The notes under the pieces are model-generated. The model ran no database searches and had not been told where the DNA came from. It was given only the letters and a program-made list of their open reading frames with translations. DNA of 64,000 nucleotides, from positions 1,426,001-1,490,000 of the forward strand of contig CAVTKZ010000002.1 of NCBI GenBank assembly GCA_963735455.1, written 5' to 3'. Of this stretch, positions 37,748 to 46,115 are shown in pieces. The position numbers were made by a program, and so were the translations under genes. The first letter of the stretch is position 1; the number at the start of each line of letters is the position of its first letter. Source of the stretch: Palsa-1033 sp963735455 (GTDB taxonomy: Bacteria > Chloroflexota > Limnocylindria > Limnocylindrales > CSP1-4).

Positions 37748-38592
37748 CCGCCCTCGGCGATCTCCTCGTCGTCCTCCTCGCCCTCGCGCTGGACGGCCAG
37801 GGCCTGGACGGCCTCCTCCTCGTCGTCCTCCTCGCCCTCGCGCTGGACGGCCAGGGCCTGGATGGCCTCCTCCTCGTCCTCCTCCTCGCCCTCGCGCTGG
37901 ACGGCCAGAGCCTGGACGGCCTCCTCCTCGTCGTCCTCCTCGCCCTCGCGCTGGACGGCCAGAGCCTGGACGGCCTCCTCTTCCTCGTCCTCCGCGTCGT
38001 TGGCGGCGCTCATGACCTGGTCGGCGTTGCGCTCGGCGGCCTGCTCGAAGCGGTCGGCCGGGTTGCTCAGCTGGATTCCGCCGGCGGCCGGCGTGCCCTC
38101 GACCGGACCGGAACGCTGCTGGACGACGTGAGTCAGCTCATGGGCGATCGTTCGCTGGCCGGTCGGACTGGCCGGGTCGTAGCGCCCGCCGCCGAAGACG
38201 ATGTCATTGCCGACGGTGTAGGCCTGGGCGCTCACGGCTCCGGCCGACGCCGCGGCCTGCCCGTCGGTATGGACCCGGACCGCGCCGAAATCCGTCCCGA
38301 AGCGGCCTTCCATGTCGGTCCGCAGCTCGTCGTCGAGAGGCCGGCCGCCACCCCGCCCGACGAGGTCCTTGACGGCCGATCCGTCGGCTGCCTCCTGCTC
38401 GTCGGACAGGAGCTGGACGACTCCGCCGTTGCCGGCGCTGCGCTGGAGGTGGAGCAGGGCATCCGGGCCGAGGTGACCGGATTCGCCGGCTGCCAGGGCG
38501 CGACCGACCTCGCCGGCCTGGTCGTGCTCGGTGGTCGCGCTGGCGGCCCTCGCCTTGGCCGCGTCAACCGTCTCGACGTCGTAGCTCTGCAT
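37744..38592 (-). CDS. eCIS core (DUF4157) protein with four acidic C-terminal repeats
   Basis: 282 residues. The DUF4157 domain (about 85-160) ends in H151-ELTHVVQQR, a zincin-type HExxH motif, preceded by TDFGAVRVHTDGQAA and AQAYTVGNDIVFGGGRYDP, the family hallmarks. DUF4157 proteins are strongly associated with extracellular contractile injection systems, often as cargo or cargo-linked domains. The C-terminus carries four 18-residue repeats (about 205-276) with core AVQALAVQREGEEDDEE, extremely acidic. An LQRSAGNGG motif near residue 49 is also common in this family. It is transcribed with the AAA+ ATPase, 8 bp apart. Confidence 0.92.
   Translation of the reverse strand: MQSYDVETVDAAKARAASATTEHDQAGEVGRALAAGESGHLGPDALLHLQRSAGNGGVVQLLSDEQEAADGSAVKDLVGRGGGRPLDDELRTDMEGRFGTDFGAVRVHTDGQAAASAGAVSAQAYTVGNDIVFGGGRYDPASPTGQRTIAHELTHVVQQRSGPVEGTPAAGGIQLSNPADRFEQAAERNADQVMSAANDAEDEEEEAVQALAVQREGEEDDEEEAVQALAVQREGEEEDEEEAIQALAVQREGEEDDEEEAVQALAVQREGEEDDEEIAEGG
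37762..37977. repeat. Four tandem 54-bp units in the DUF4157 gene
   Basis: Units begin at 37762, 37816, 37870 and 37924, each 54 bp and nearly identical (only a few substitutions; one unit reads GTCCTC for GTCGTC). Each codes one 18-residue acidic repeat. High identity at DNA level suggests recent expansion or homogenisation. Confidence 0.92.
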
Positions 38593-38600
38593 GTGAACCT

Positions 38601-40760
38601 CTACGTTTCGCCTGGGGTGGATCCGTTGACGCTACTGAATGCCGGCATCCGCGGCGGGCTGCCGGCCAGCGCCCCGAAATGGGCGCCAAACTCGCTCTCG
38701 ACCACCAGCCGGCCGAGCTTGCGATACTCGCGCTCGGTCTCGCGGACCAGGTCGAGCATCGTCACCGGCCGTCCCCCGTCGGCCGCGCGGTAGGCGGCGC
38801 CCACCGCCACGTTGCGGATGTTGCCGCCCGACAGCTTGAAGGCCCGGGCCAGGAAGTCGAGGTCGAGGTCGTCGCCGATCGGCAGGTCGGGGGGCAGGTT
38901 CGTCCGCCAGATCCGGAGCCGGTCATCGACCTCGGGCATCGGGAAGTCGATGATCGAGTCGAGGCGGCGGACGAAGGCTTCGTCCACGTTGGCCCGCAGG
39001 TTCGTGGTCAGGATCGCCATCCCGTCGAACTGCTCCATGCGCTGGAGGAGGTAGGCCACCTCGACGTTGGCATACCGGTCGCGGGCATCCTTGACCTCGG
39101 ACCGCTTGCCGAAGATCGAGTCGGCCTCGTCGAAGAGGAGGATGCCGTTCACCCGGTCGGCTTCGGAGAAGACCCGGTCGAGGTTCTTCTCGGTCTCGCC
39201 GATGTACTTGTCGACGACGGTCGACAGGTCGATGACGTACAGGTCCAGGCCCAGCTCACCGGCGATCACCTCGGCCGACATCGTCTTGCCGGTGCCCGAA
39301 TCGCCGGCGAAGAGGGCCGTGATCCCGCGCCCCTTCGACGACCGGCGGCCCATCCCCCACTCGTCGAGGACCCGGTCACGGTGGCGGGCCCGGGCGGTGA
39401 GCTCCCGGAGCTGGTCCACGACCGGTGGGGGCAGGACCAGGTCGGACCAGCCAACCAGCGGTTCGATCCGGCGGGCCAGGCGCTCCAGCCCGGCCGCGTT
39501 CTGGGCCCGGGCGCCGGTGTACAGGTCGGGCGCCGCGAGCTCCCGGCCAAGCGCCGCGGCGTGGAGGCTGGCCGAGCGGGCGGCCCGGATCACCTGCTCG
39601 GGCGCCAGCCGGAACGGCAGCCGCTCGATCTCCAGCGCCAGCCCGTCCTGACGCTCGATTCCGGGCAACGCCGAGCGCCAGATCGCGCCACGTTCGGCGG
39701 GACTGACGGCAGCCGCGTCAAGCAACAGCGGGACCTGCTGCGACCAGCCCGGATCCCAGCCCCGGACGCCGAGCAGGATCGTGGGACAGGCGGCTTCGGC
39801 AAAGGCGCGCACGGCGCCAGGGCCGCGCTCGGCCAGCCCGTCGATCGGCCCGACCACAAGGCCGCCGGCACGCAGGCGGGCCTCGCGAATTGCCGCATCG
39901 GCGATGACCGCCGGATCATCGCCCGGGCCCAGCCGGCCGAGGTCGATCAGGACCGGCGGGGCCCCGAGCGCCGCGAAGGCCCCGGCAGCGAGCGACAGCC
40001 CGGCCGAGCCGACCCGTTCGCGGACGTAGACCAGGTCGGCTCCCGCCTTGAGCGCCCGTTCCAGCTCGACCGCCGCGCCGGCGGCCGCCGGGACGGCCGT
40101 GGCCAGGATCGCGGCGATCGCCGGGTCGGGCGCATCGACCCCGATCAGGTGGCCGGTGACCCGGTCGGGGACCCGCAGGGATCGGGTCAGGAACGGCCGA
40201 TCTGGATCCTCGACCATGACCAGGCCCCCGGCGATCAGTGGGGCGCCGGGGTCGAAGCGTGCCCGGGTGGAGCCCGGCGAGCCCGCCCGGCCACCGTCCA
40301 GACTCGTTGCGCACAGCTCGAGGGCCAGCCCCGTGCTCGCTCGGCGACGGGAGACATCGTCGTGGAGGTAGCCGTACAACCGCTCGAAGCGCGGCTCAAG
40401 ATCGGGAGCGAGCGCCACCAGCAGGAGCTCGACATCGAGCTCCGTCAACTCGAATGCCCGGGCAAGGCGGCGCAGGCGGACCTCGGCCCCATCGCGCTCG
40501 GCGGCGTCGGCCCAGGCCTCGAGCTCGGCGGCCGGGCCGGCGGTCACGGCCGCAGCCGTCGGCTCGAGCAGGGCCCCGGGCCGGCCACGGAGCAGGCTGT
40601 CGACCTGCGCCTCGGAGATGTACAGGCCCCGGAAGCGGTCGCTCGGATCGGGGTCGTCGGCACGCCGCCGGGCGACCGCTTCGGCGACACGGGCGGCAAG
40701 CAGGGCCAGCCGGTCGTGGAGGTAGCGATCGGCGGTCTCGGCCGGCGCGCTGGGAGCCAC
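38601..40760 (-). CDS. AAA+ ATPase of the contractile injection system (Pvc15/Afp15-like)
   Basis: 719 residues. The N-terminal 440 residues are Ala/Arg/Leu-rich and include a degenerate, motif-less AAA-like region (around LIGVDAPDPAIAAILATA to LLGVRGWDPGW). The active AAA+ module (about 445-690) has Walker A GDSGTGKT (486-493), Walker B ILLFDEADSIF, sensor 1 TTNLRANVD and the arginine-finger/sensor region RRLDSIIDFPMPEVD. Pvc15/Afp15 ATPases are conserved in eCIS clusters and needed for particle assembly or cargo loading. It lies between the DUF4157 and DUF4255 genes on one strand. Confidence 0.93.
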   Translation of the reverse strand: MAPSAPAETADRYLHDRLALLAARVAEAVARRRADDPDPSDRFRGLYISEAQVDSLLRGRPGALLEPTAAAVTAGPAAELEAWADAAERDGAEVRLRRLARAFELTELDVELLLVALAPDLEPRFERLYGYLHDDVSRRRASTGLALELCATSLDGGRAGSPGSTRARFDPGAPLIAGGLVMVEDPDRPFLTRSLRVPDRVTGHLIGVDAPDPAIAAILATAVPAAAGAAVELERALKAGADLVYVRERVGSAGLSLAAGAFAALGAPPVLIDLGRLGPGDDPAVIADAAIREARLRAGGLVVGPIDGLAERGPGAVRAFAEAACPTILLGVRGWDPGWSQQVPLLLDAAAVSPAERGAIWRSALPGIERQDGLALEIERLPFRLAPEQVIRAARSASLHAAALGRELAAPDLYTGARAQNAAGLERLARRIEPLVGWSDLVLPPPVVDQLRELTARARHRDRVLDEWGMGRRSSKGRGITALFAGDSGTGKTMSAEVIAGELGLDLYVIDLSTVVDKYIGETEKNLDRVFSEADRVNGILLFDEADSIFGKRSEVKDARDRYANVEVAYLLQRMEQFDGMAILTTNLRANVDEAFVRRLDSIIDFPMPEVDDRLRIWRTNLPPDLPIGDDLDLDFLARAFKLSGGNIRNVAVGAAYRAADGGRPVTMLDLVRETEREYRKLGRLVVESEFGAHFGALAGSPPRMPAFSSVNGSTPGET

Positions 40761-40791
40761 TGCCGGCCTCAGCCGGTGCCCGGCCGGCGGC

Positions 40792-41517
40792 TCACCGGTC
40801 CAGGCTCCGGACGCGCACCGTGCGGCCCGGCTGCCGGTCGGCCCCCGAGCGGCGGGTCTCGTCGGCCCCGGCCGGCTCGGGTGCCGGCGGCGTGCCCCGG
40901 GCGGCCCGGCGGCTGCCGCCGGCGGCTTCGTTGCCGCTCGGGGTCACGATCGCCAGGCGGGGCTCTTCGAGCACGGGCGGCCCGGCGGCCTGGGCCAGGT
41001 CGACGACGAACGGCGCCGTGACGATCACGTCGATCGACGGCTTGAGCTCGCCGCCCAGCGCCGACCAGACGTCGGCGATCGAGCGGTCGCTGCCGAGAGG
41101 CAGGGCCGTGGTCACGATCAACGGCAGCGCCTGCTCAGCCAGGGCGCCGGCGCACTCGTCAGGGGCCAGCCGCTCGTGGCGGATGAAGCAGCCCAGCAGG
41201 CTCGACAGGAGGCGGTGCTCGTCCTCCGGGCGCTGGGTCCAGGCGGTGACCATGTACGACAGCTTGAATCGGCGGGGTGGCGGCCGGCGTTCGGTGACCC
41301 GGCCCGCCCCATCGGTCACCCGCTCCCACTGGACCTCGCGCCGGGCCATGTCCTCGCGGATGTCGTAGAGGTACAGGTCGACCGTCGGGCCGTTGCGCCG
41401 GGCAACCCATTCCCGGGTGGGCGCGTCGAAAGCGACCTCGACCGCCGATCCGCCGAGGGCCTCGCTGCGGACCAGGGCAAGCAGGGTTTCGTCGACGTCC
41501 TGGATCATCCGGAGCAT
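40792..41517 (-). CDS. DUF4255 (Pvc16-like) tail cap/terminator protein
   Basis: 241 residues from ATG 41517 (MLRMIQDVDETLLALVRSEA). The DUF4255 domain covers about 5-185, with VEVAFDAPTREWVARRNGPT, LYLYDIREDMARREVQWERV and PRRFKLSYMVTAWTQRPEDE. In PVC/Afp particles this protein caps the distal tube and sheath. A Pro/Ala/Arg-rich tail follows. It is the first gene of the leftward eCIS arm and diverges from the sheath gene across a palindrome-rich promoter. Confidence 0.92.
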   Translation of the reverse strand: MLRMIQDVDETLLALVRSEALGGSAVEVAFDAPTREWVARRNGPTVDLYLYDIREDMARREVQWERVTDGAGRVTERRPPPRRFKLSYMVTAWTQRPEDEHRLLSSLLGCFIRHERLAPDECAGALAEQALPLIVTTALPLGSDRSIADVWSALGGELKPSIDVIVTAPFVVDLAQAAGPPVLEEPRLAIVTPSGNEAAGGSRRAARGTPPAPEPAGADETRRSGADRQPGRTVRVRSLDR

Positions 41518-41550
41518 GGTCCGCCCTCGGCCGCCGTGCCGCGCGACCGG

Positions 41551-41654
41551 CGATCGGGCAGCCGTTCGGGCGGACCGGCCCGTCCAGGCGGCCGTTCGGG
41601 CGGCCGAGGAGCTGCCCGATCGGGCAGCAGGTGCGGCCCGCACAGCCGCACCTG
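41551..41654. promoter_or_regulatory. Divergent eCIS promoter region with nested repeats
   Basis: Between the DUF4255 and sheath genes lie several structures. A perfect 18-bp palindrome sits at 41611-41628 (arms GCTGCCCGA/TCGGGCAGC). A perfect 9-bp-arm inverted repeat abuts it at 41628-41654 (CAGGTGCGG / CCGCACCTG). GCCGTTCGGGCGG occurs twice exactly 30 bp apart (41561, 41591). CGATCGGGCAGC recurs at 41551 and 41617. These look like operator sites controlling both arms. Confidence 0.65.
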
Positions 41655-41745
41655 GGGGCCTTGATCGGGTCCCGGCCGGGTCCGACGCTCCAACCAGTCG
41701 TATGACCAGCGCAGCCTGATCAGCACAGCCTTGGAGGGCGTCTGA

Positions 41746-43263
41746 ATGCCTAGCTACCTGTCGCCCGGCGTCTACGTCGAGGAGGTTGAAGCCGGATCAC
41801 GCCCGATCGAGGGCGTCGGGACCGCCGTCGCGGCCTTCGTCGGCCTGGCCGCCCAGGGCCCGGCCAACACCCCTACCCTGGTCACGAACTGGAGCCAGTT
41901 CGTGCAGTCCTTCGGCGACTTCATGGACGGCTCGTACCTCGCCCACGCGGTGTACGGCTACTTCCTCAACGGTGGCGGGGCGGCCTACATCGTCCGGATC
42001 GGCGCCGACGGCAACCAGCCGGCCGCCCACCTGGACCTGGCCGCGGCCGACGACAAGGGCGCCACGGCCCTGCGCCTGACGGCCCTCGACAGCGGGCCGG
42101 TCGGCAACGACATCAGCGTCGAGGTGAGCGAGCCGTCGCAGCCCGGCGAGGGCATCTTCAAGCTCGTCGTCAGCCGCTCGGGTGCCGAGACCGAGACGTA
42201 CGACAACGTCACTCTCAAGAAGGGCAAGCAGAACGTCGCCGCGGCGGTCAAGGCCGCGTCGAAGCTGGTCCGGGTCGAGGAGACGTCGACCACCGCCCTG
42301 GCCCCGGTCAGCGGCAAGTCGAGCCTCGTCGGCGGCGGCGCGGCGATGGCCGTCCAGGTCGCGCCCGACGACTACGCCGGCAATGCGGCCGATCGGACCG
42401 GCTTTGCCGGCCTCGAGGCGATCGACGAGGTGACGATGCTCGCCGCGCCCGACGTGATGGCCCTGTACCAGCAGGGCGTGATCGACCTGGAGGGCCTCCA
42501 GGCGATCCAGCTGGCCATGCTCGCCCACTGCGAGCTGATGGGCGACCGGCTGGCGATCCTCGATGCACCTCCGGGCTATAACGCCCAGCAGGTCAAGGAA
42601 TGGCGGATGGAGAAGGCCGGCTACGACTCGAAGTACGGCGCCCTGTACTGGCCCTGGATCAAGGTCTTCGACCCGGTCGCCGGCCAGGCCCGGTTCGTGC
42701 CGCCGAGCGGCCACATCGCCGGGATCTGGGCGCGCAACGACGACACCCGGGGTGTCTGGAAGGCACCGGCCAACGAGGTGATCCGGGGCGCGATCTCGCT
42801 CGAGCTGCAGCTCACCAAGTCGGAGCAGGACCAGCTCAACCCGGTCGGCATCGACTGCATCCGGGCCTTCCCCGGTCGGGGCATCCGGGTGTGGGGGGCA
42901 CGCACGCTGTCGAGCGACCCGGCCTGGCGCTATGTCAACGTCCGGCGCCTGTTCAACTACATCGAGGAGTCGGTGATCGGGGGCACCCAGTGGGTCGTCT
43001 TCGAACCCAACGACATGGCCCTCTGGCAGCGCGTCCGGCGCACGATCAACGCCTTCCTGGTCCGGACCTGGCGCGACGGGGCCCTCTTCGGGGCAACCCC
43101 CCAGGAGGCGTTCTACGTCAAGTGCGACTCGGAGACCAACCCGTCCGAGGTGATCGACGCCGGCCAGCTGGTCGTCGAGATCGGGATCGCCCCGGTCAAG
43201 CCGGCCGAGTTCGTGATCTTCCGGATCGCCCAGTTCTCGGGCGGGACCTCCCTGGCCGAGTAG
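41746..43263 (+). CDS. Contractile sheath protein
   Basis: 505 residues. The phage tail-sheath signature starts the protein (PSYLSPGVYVEEVEAGSRPI) and recurs at the C-terminus (GVWKAPANEVIRGAISLE, then RYVNVRRLFNYIEESVIGGT, WVVFEPNDMALWQRVRRTIN and LFGATPQEAFYVKCD). These C-terminal segments form the interlocking strands between sheath subunits in T4, R-type pyocins and PVC. Contraction of this polymer drives the inner tube out. It is the first gene of the rightward eCIS operon, with GGAGGG shortly upstream of ATG. Confidence 0.97.
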   Translation: MPSYLSPGVYVEEVEAGSRPIEGVGTAVAAFVGLAAQGPANTPTLVTNWSQFVQSFGDFMDGSYLAHAVYGYFLNGGGAAYIVRIGADGNQPAAHLDLAAADDKGATALRLTALDSGPVGNDISVEVSEPSQPGEGIFKLVVSRSGAETETYDNVTLKKGKQNVAAAVKAASKLVRVEETSTTALAPVSGKSSLVGGGAAMAVQVAPDDYAGNAADRTGFAGLEAIDEVTMLAAPDVMALYQQGVIDLEGLQAIQLAMLAHCELMGDRLAILDAPPGYNAQQVKEWRMEKAGYDSKYGALYWPWIKVFDPVAGQARFVPPSGHIAGIWARNDDTRGVWKAPANEVIRGAISLELQLTKSEQDQLNPVGIDCIRAFPGRGIRVWGARTLSSDPAWRYVNVRRLFNYIEESVIGGTQWVVFEPNDMALWQRVRRTINAFLVRTWRDGALFGATPQEAFYVKCDSETNPSEVIDAGQLVVEIGIAPVKPAEFVIFRIAQFSGGTSLAE

Positions 43264-43300
43264 CCATCCGCCGACCACCTAGCACGAAGGAGAAATCGCA

Positions 43301-43756
43301 ATGGCCGCTGGCCTGCCAAGTCTGCCCAACGACGCGATTGCGTCCTATCACTTCGCGGTCGAGATCGACGGCGTGGAGATCGCCCAGTTCTCGGAGCTCA
43401 GCGGGATCACCTCGGAGATCGACGTGATCGAGCTCAAGGAGAACATGAAGGACGGCAAGCCGATGATCAAGAAGCTGCCCGGCGCGCGCAAGCCGCCGAC
43501 GATCACCCTGAAACGAGCCAAGAACTCCTCCAAGGCGCTCTGGGACTGGCACTACTCGATGTACCAGGGCAAGGTCGCCACCGCTCGCAAGAACGGCTCG
43601 ATCATCCTGAACGACTACGAGGGCGGCGAGATCACCCGCTACAACTTCACCAACGGCTGGGTGTCCAAGGTCACCATGGGCACGCTCAAGGCGGGCTCCA
43701 ACGAGGTGCTGATGGAAGAGATCAGCATCGTCTGCGAAGAGCTCGAGCGGGTCTAG
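43301..43756 (+). CDS. Inner tube protein (gp19/Hcp-like), copy 1
   Basis: 151 residues. It matches the T4 gp19-like tube family: YHFAVEIDGVEIAQFSELSG, a two-strand hairpin region ending KLPGARKPPTITLKRA, and YNFTNGWVSKVTMGTLKAGS with a terminal EEISIVCEELERV. Tube subunits stack as hexamers inside the sheath. A GAAGGAG site precedes ATG. It is one of two tube paralogues in the operon; this longer one, adjacent to the sheath, is probably the main tube polymer. Confidence 0.95.
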   Translation: MAAGLPSLPNDAIASYHFAVEIDGVEIAQFSELSGITSEIDVIELKENMKDGKPMIKKLPGARKPPTITLKRAKNSSKALWDWHYSMYQGKVATARKNGSIILNDYEGGEITRYNFTNGWVSKVTMGTLKAGSNEVLMEEISIVCEELERV

Positions 43757-43758
43757 CG

Positions 43759-44184
43759 ATGAGCCCGGTCGACAGCCCTCCGCGGCCGGTCGACGAGATC
43801 CCGGGGCGGGCCGCGCTGCGAACCGAGTTCGCGTTCGTCCTGCCCCGCGGCTTCGTCGACGACTCGGGCACGGTCCACCGCGACGGCGTGATGCGCCTGG
43901 CCACGGCCCGCGACGAGATCCTGCCCCAGCGCGACCCCCGGGTGCGCGAGAACGAGGCCTACCTGACCGTCCTGCTCCTGTCCCGGGTGGTCACCCGCCT
44001 GGGAACCTTGTCGGCGATCAACGCGGGCACGATCGAGGGGCTGTTCGCCTCGGACCTGGCCTTCCTCCAGGACCTCTATCGGCGGGTCAACCAGGAAGGC
44101 ACGACCCAGGTCGCGGTCACCTGCCCGGCCTGTGCCCACCACTTCGCGGTCGACCTGGGGGGTGGCCGCCTGGGGGAACCGTGA
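43759..44184 (+). CDS. eCIS small structural or assembly protein with CxxC motif
   Basis: 141 residues, 2 bp after the tube gene. The N-terminal part (ALRTEFAFVLPRGFVDDSGT, VHRDGVMRLATARDEILPQR, DPRVRENEAYLTVLLLSRVV) is conserved-looking. The C-terminus has CPACAHHFAVDLGG, a CxxC plus HH that could bind zinc. Similar small genes between tube and LysM genes are found in eCIS operons and related to phage tail-assembly proteins, but the exact role is not known to me. Its TGA overlaps the next gene's GTG. Confidence 0.7.
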   Translation: MSPVDSPPRPVDEIPGRAALRTEFAFVLPRGFVDDSGTVHRDGVMRLATARDEILPQRDPRVRENEAYLTVLLLSRVVTRLGTLSAINAGTIEGLFASDLAFLQDLYRRVNQEGTTQVAVTCPACAHHFAVDLGGGRLGEP

Positions 44185-44336
44185 CGTACGCGAGCGACCG
44201 CCTGTTCAACGAGATCGCGTACGTGGCGTACCACTTCCACTGGCCGCTGGATTCGATCCTCGACCTCGAACACCCGCTCCGGCAGCGGTTCGTCGAGGAG
44301 ATCGCCCAGCTCAATCAACGACGGACTGAGGAGTAG
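44181..44336 (+). CDS. DUF6760-like 51-residue eCIS protein
   Basis: GTG 44181 overlaps the previous stop (GTGA). The product reads VTYASDRLFNEIAYVAYHFH, WPLDSILDLEHPLRQRFVEE and IAQLNQRRTEE. The AYHFHWPLDSILDLEHPLR core resembles small proteins encoded at the same position in other eCIS and phage-like tail operons. It is too short for most gene-length cut-offs. The role is unknown, perhaps assembly. Confidence 0.8.
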   Translation: MTYASDRLFNEIAYVAYHFHWPLDSILDLEHPLRQRFVEEIAQLNQRRTEE

Positions 44337-44339
44337 GCG

Positions 44340-46115
44340 TTGCGCTGGCCCTTCGGCCGCAAATCCTCCCGGGGCGCTGGCCCACCGGCGGCGATCGATG
44401 CCGCGCCGGCTGCCGTGGCACGCCCGGATGCCGCCTGGCGCTCGCTGCCGGCGATCCAGCGGGCGATCGGCGACCCGCCTGTCGTGGCCCCGGCCGCGCC
44501 GTTCGCGGCCGCCCTGGCGACGCGTCAACCGCCCGGGCTGGCCCTCGAGGCCCTCGGCCACGAGGTCTCGCCGCTGGCCGCGCCAGGCGTCCTGATCGGC
44601 CTGGCCGGGCCGCCAACCGCCCTCAATTCGGGTCGCCTCGAGCTGCCCGTCCAGCGAGCCACCCAGGGCGTGCCCGCGGCCCACGCCGAGGCGCCCGGCT
44701 GGAGCTCATTCGACGAGCCCTGGGCCGAGCCGCTGGCAGGCAGCCCGGCGACTCCCGAGGCCAGGGGGCGGCCGACCGCGGAGCTGGTCGACTCGCGCCC
44801 GGCGGGCGCACCGGCGGTCCAGCGCAGCACCGCCCGGGCGACCTTGACCAGCTCGTCGGCGACGAGCGTCGACGTGGCGCCGGCCGGCCGTCTCGACCTG
44901 CGGCCCGCGAGCGCGGCTCCGCTCTTCCGCGATGCCGGGCCGGCGTCGCCGGCCGTCCAAGCCCCGGTCGGGGCCCCGGTCCAGCGCGCGCAGGTCGCTG
45001 CGCCGCCGGAGCCGCCGATTCGGCGGCCGACCCTGGGCGAGGCGCGCCGGCTGGGCCTTGGCGCACCCCTCCGGACTTCCGATCAGCCGAGGATCCAGCG
45101 GATCGCGGCCACCGAAGGGCCTGACGGGTCGGCAACCTGGGTCGAGCTCGGCGCGCCAGGCCTGCCGGTCGTCCGCTCGGCGGCCCTCGGCAGCCCGTCG
45201 GCGGGCGCCGCGCCCGGCGCCGGGGACGGCGGCGAAGCGGACGCGCCGGCCGGGCTCGAGCCTGACACCCGGCTCGACGCCGCTTCAGCCAGCCCGGGCG
45301 AGCTGCCCGTTGTCCGCCCGATCAGCATCCAGCGCCTCGCGCCGCTCCTCCCGGGAGCCGACCTGAGCCGGGTGGAGGAGCTCTCTTTGGGTGGTCCTGC
45401 GCGGGTCGGCGAGCTGCCATCGGAGCGTGCCGCCACGCTTCGGCGTGACGACGACAACCCCGGACCGGGCTCCTCGGCAACCGACTCGGCAGGCCTGTCG
45501 GCCGGGCTTGGGGCTCCGGTCCAGCGGGACGCCGCCATCTCCGCGATTGCGCCGCTTCGCCCGGCCCCGATCCGGAACGTCGCGGCCGGCTCGCACGCCG
45601 GGCCGGCGTCCGACTTCCGGGCGCCGGCCGGTCCCGAGCGCCCCGCTGGCCGCCCGCAGATCCCGGTCGCGCCGGTCGTTGCTCGCTCGATCGCCGGCCC
45701 CGTCGGGCCATCGGCAGCGCCGAGCCCGGGCCCGGCCGGTCGCCTCGAGCGAGGTGGCCTGCGCTCGGAGCCGGTTGGTCCCCTGGCCCAGCCCGGCCCG
45801 ATCCCCGCCCTGCCGACCTCCCCGGACCCCTCCGGCGCCCAGCCTGGCCGGCCGGCCCCCGATGTCCCCGTCCAGCGCGCGGTCGAGGTTCGCGAGCTCG
45901 CGATCGGCGGCCAGGGCGGGGATCGCCCCGCCGCAGGGGCCCAGCCGAACGGGACGGGCGAGCCGGCCGCGGGCGCGGCGCCGATCTCGGCCGCCGACCG
46001 CGACCGCGAGCTGGATGAGCTTGCCCGGCGGCTGTACGGCCGGATCCGGTCCAGGCTGACCGCCGAGCTGCTGGCCGATCGCGAGCGGGCCGGCCTGCTG
46101 GTTGACCTGCGATGA
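44340..46115 (+). CDS. Pro/Ala-rich disordered eCIS protein with eight [VI]QR motifs
   Basis: 591 residues from TTG 44340, with GAGGAG-like sequence upstream. It is almost entirely Pro/Ala/Gly/Arg/Ser and predicted disordered by composition. Eight [VI]QR triplets occur at residues 39, 104, 160, 214, 252, 330, 394 and 511, each after a Pro/Ala stretch. Only the last 40 residues look folded: DRDRELDELARRLYGRIRSR, then LTAELLADRERAGLLVDLR, a helix also found at the end of the equivalent gene in related loci. The position between DUF6760 and the second tube gene, and its large size, make a tape-measure, scaffold or cargo-adapter role possible. The TGA overlaps the next ATG. Confidence 0.65.
   Translation: MRWPFGRKSSRGAGPPAAIDAAPAAVARPDAAWRSLPAIQRAIGDPPVVAPAAPFAAALATRQPPGLALEALGHEVSPLAAPGVLIGLAGPPTALNSGRLELPVQRATQGVPAAHAEAPGWSSFDEPWAEPLAGSPATPEARGRPTAELVDSRPAGAPAVQRSTARATLTSSSATSVDVAPAGRLDLRPASAAPLFRDAGPASPAVQAPVGAPVQRAQVAAPPEPPIRRPTLGEARRLGLGAPLRTSDQPRIQRIAATEGPDGSATWVELGAPGLPVVRSAALGSPSAGAAPGAGDGGEADAPAGLEPDTRLDAASASPGELPVVRPISIQRLAPLLPGADLSRVEELSLGGPARVGELPSERAATLRRDDDNPGPGSSATDSAGLSAGLGAPVQRDAAISAIAPLRPAPIRNVAAGSHAGPASDFRAPAGPERPAGRPQIPVAPVVARSIAGPVGPSAAPSPGPAGRLERGGLRSEPVGPLAQPGPIPALPTSPDPSGAQPGRPAPDVPVQRAVEVRELAIGGQGGDRPAAGAQPNGTGEPAAGAAPISAADRDRELDELARRLYGRIRSRLTAELLADRERAGLLVDLR

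Noticed and set aside
37762..37977. Regular repeats that could suggest a CRISPR array
   Set aside because: Units are directly adjacent with no spacers, 54 bp long, in frame and coding.
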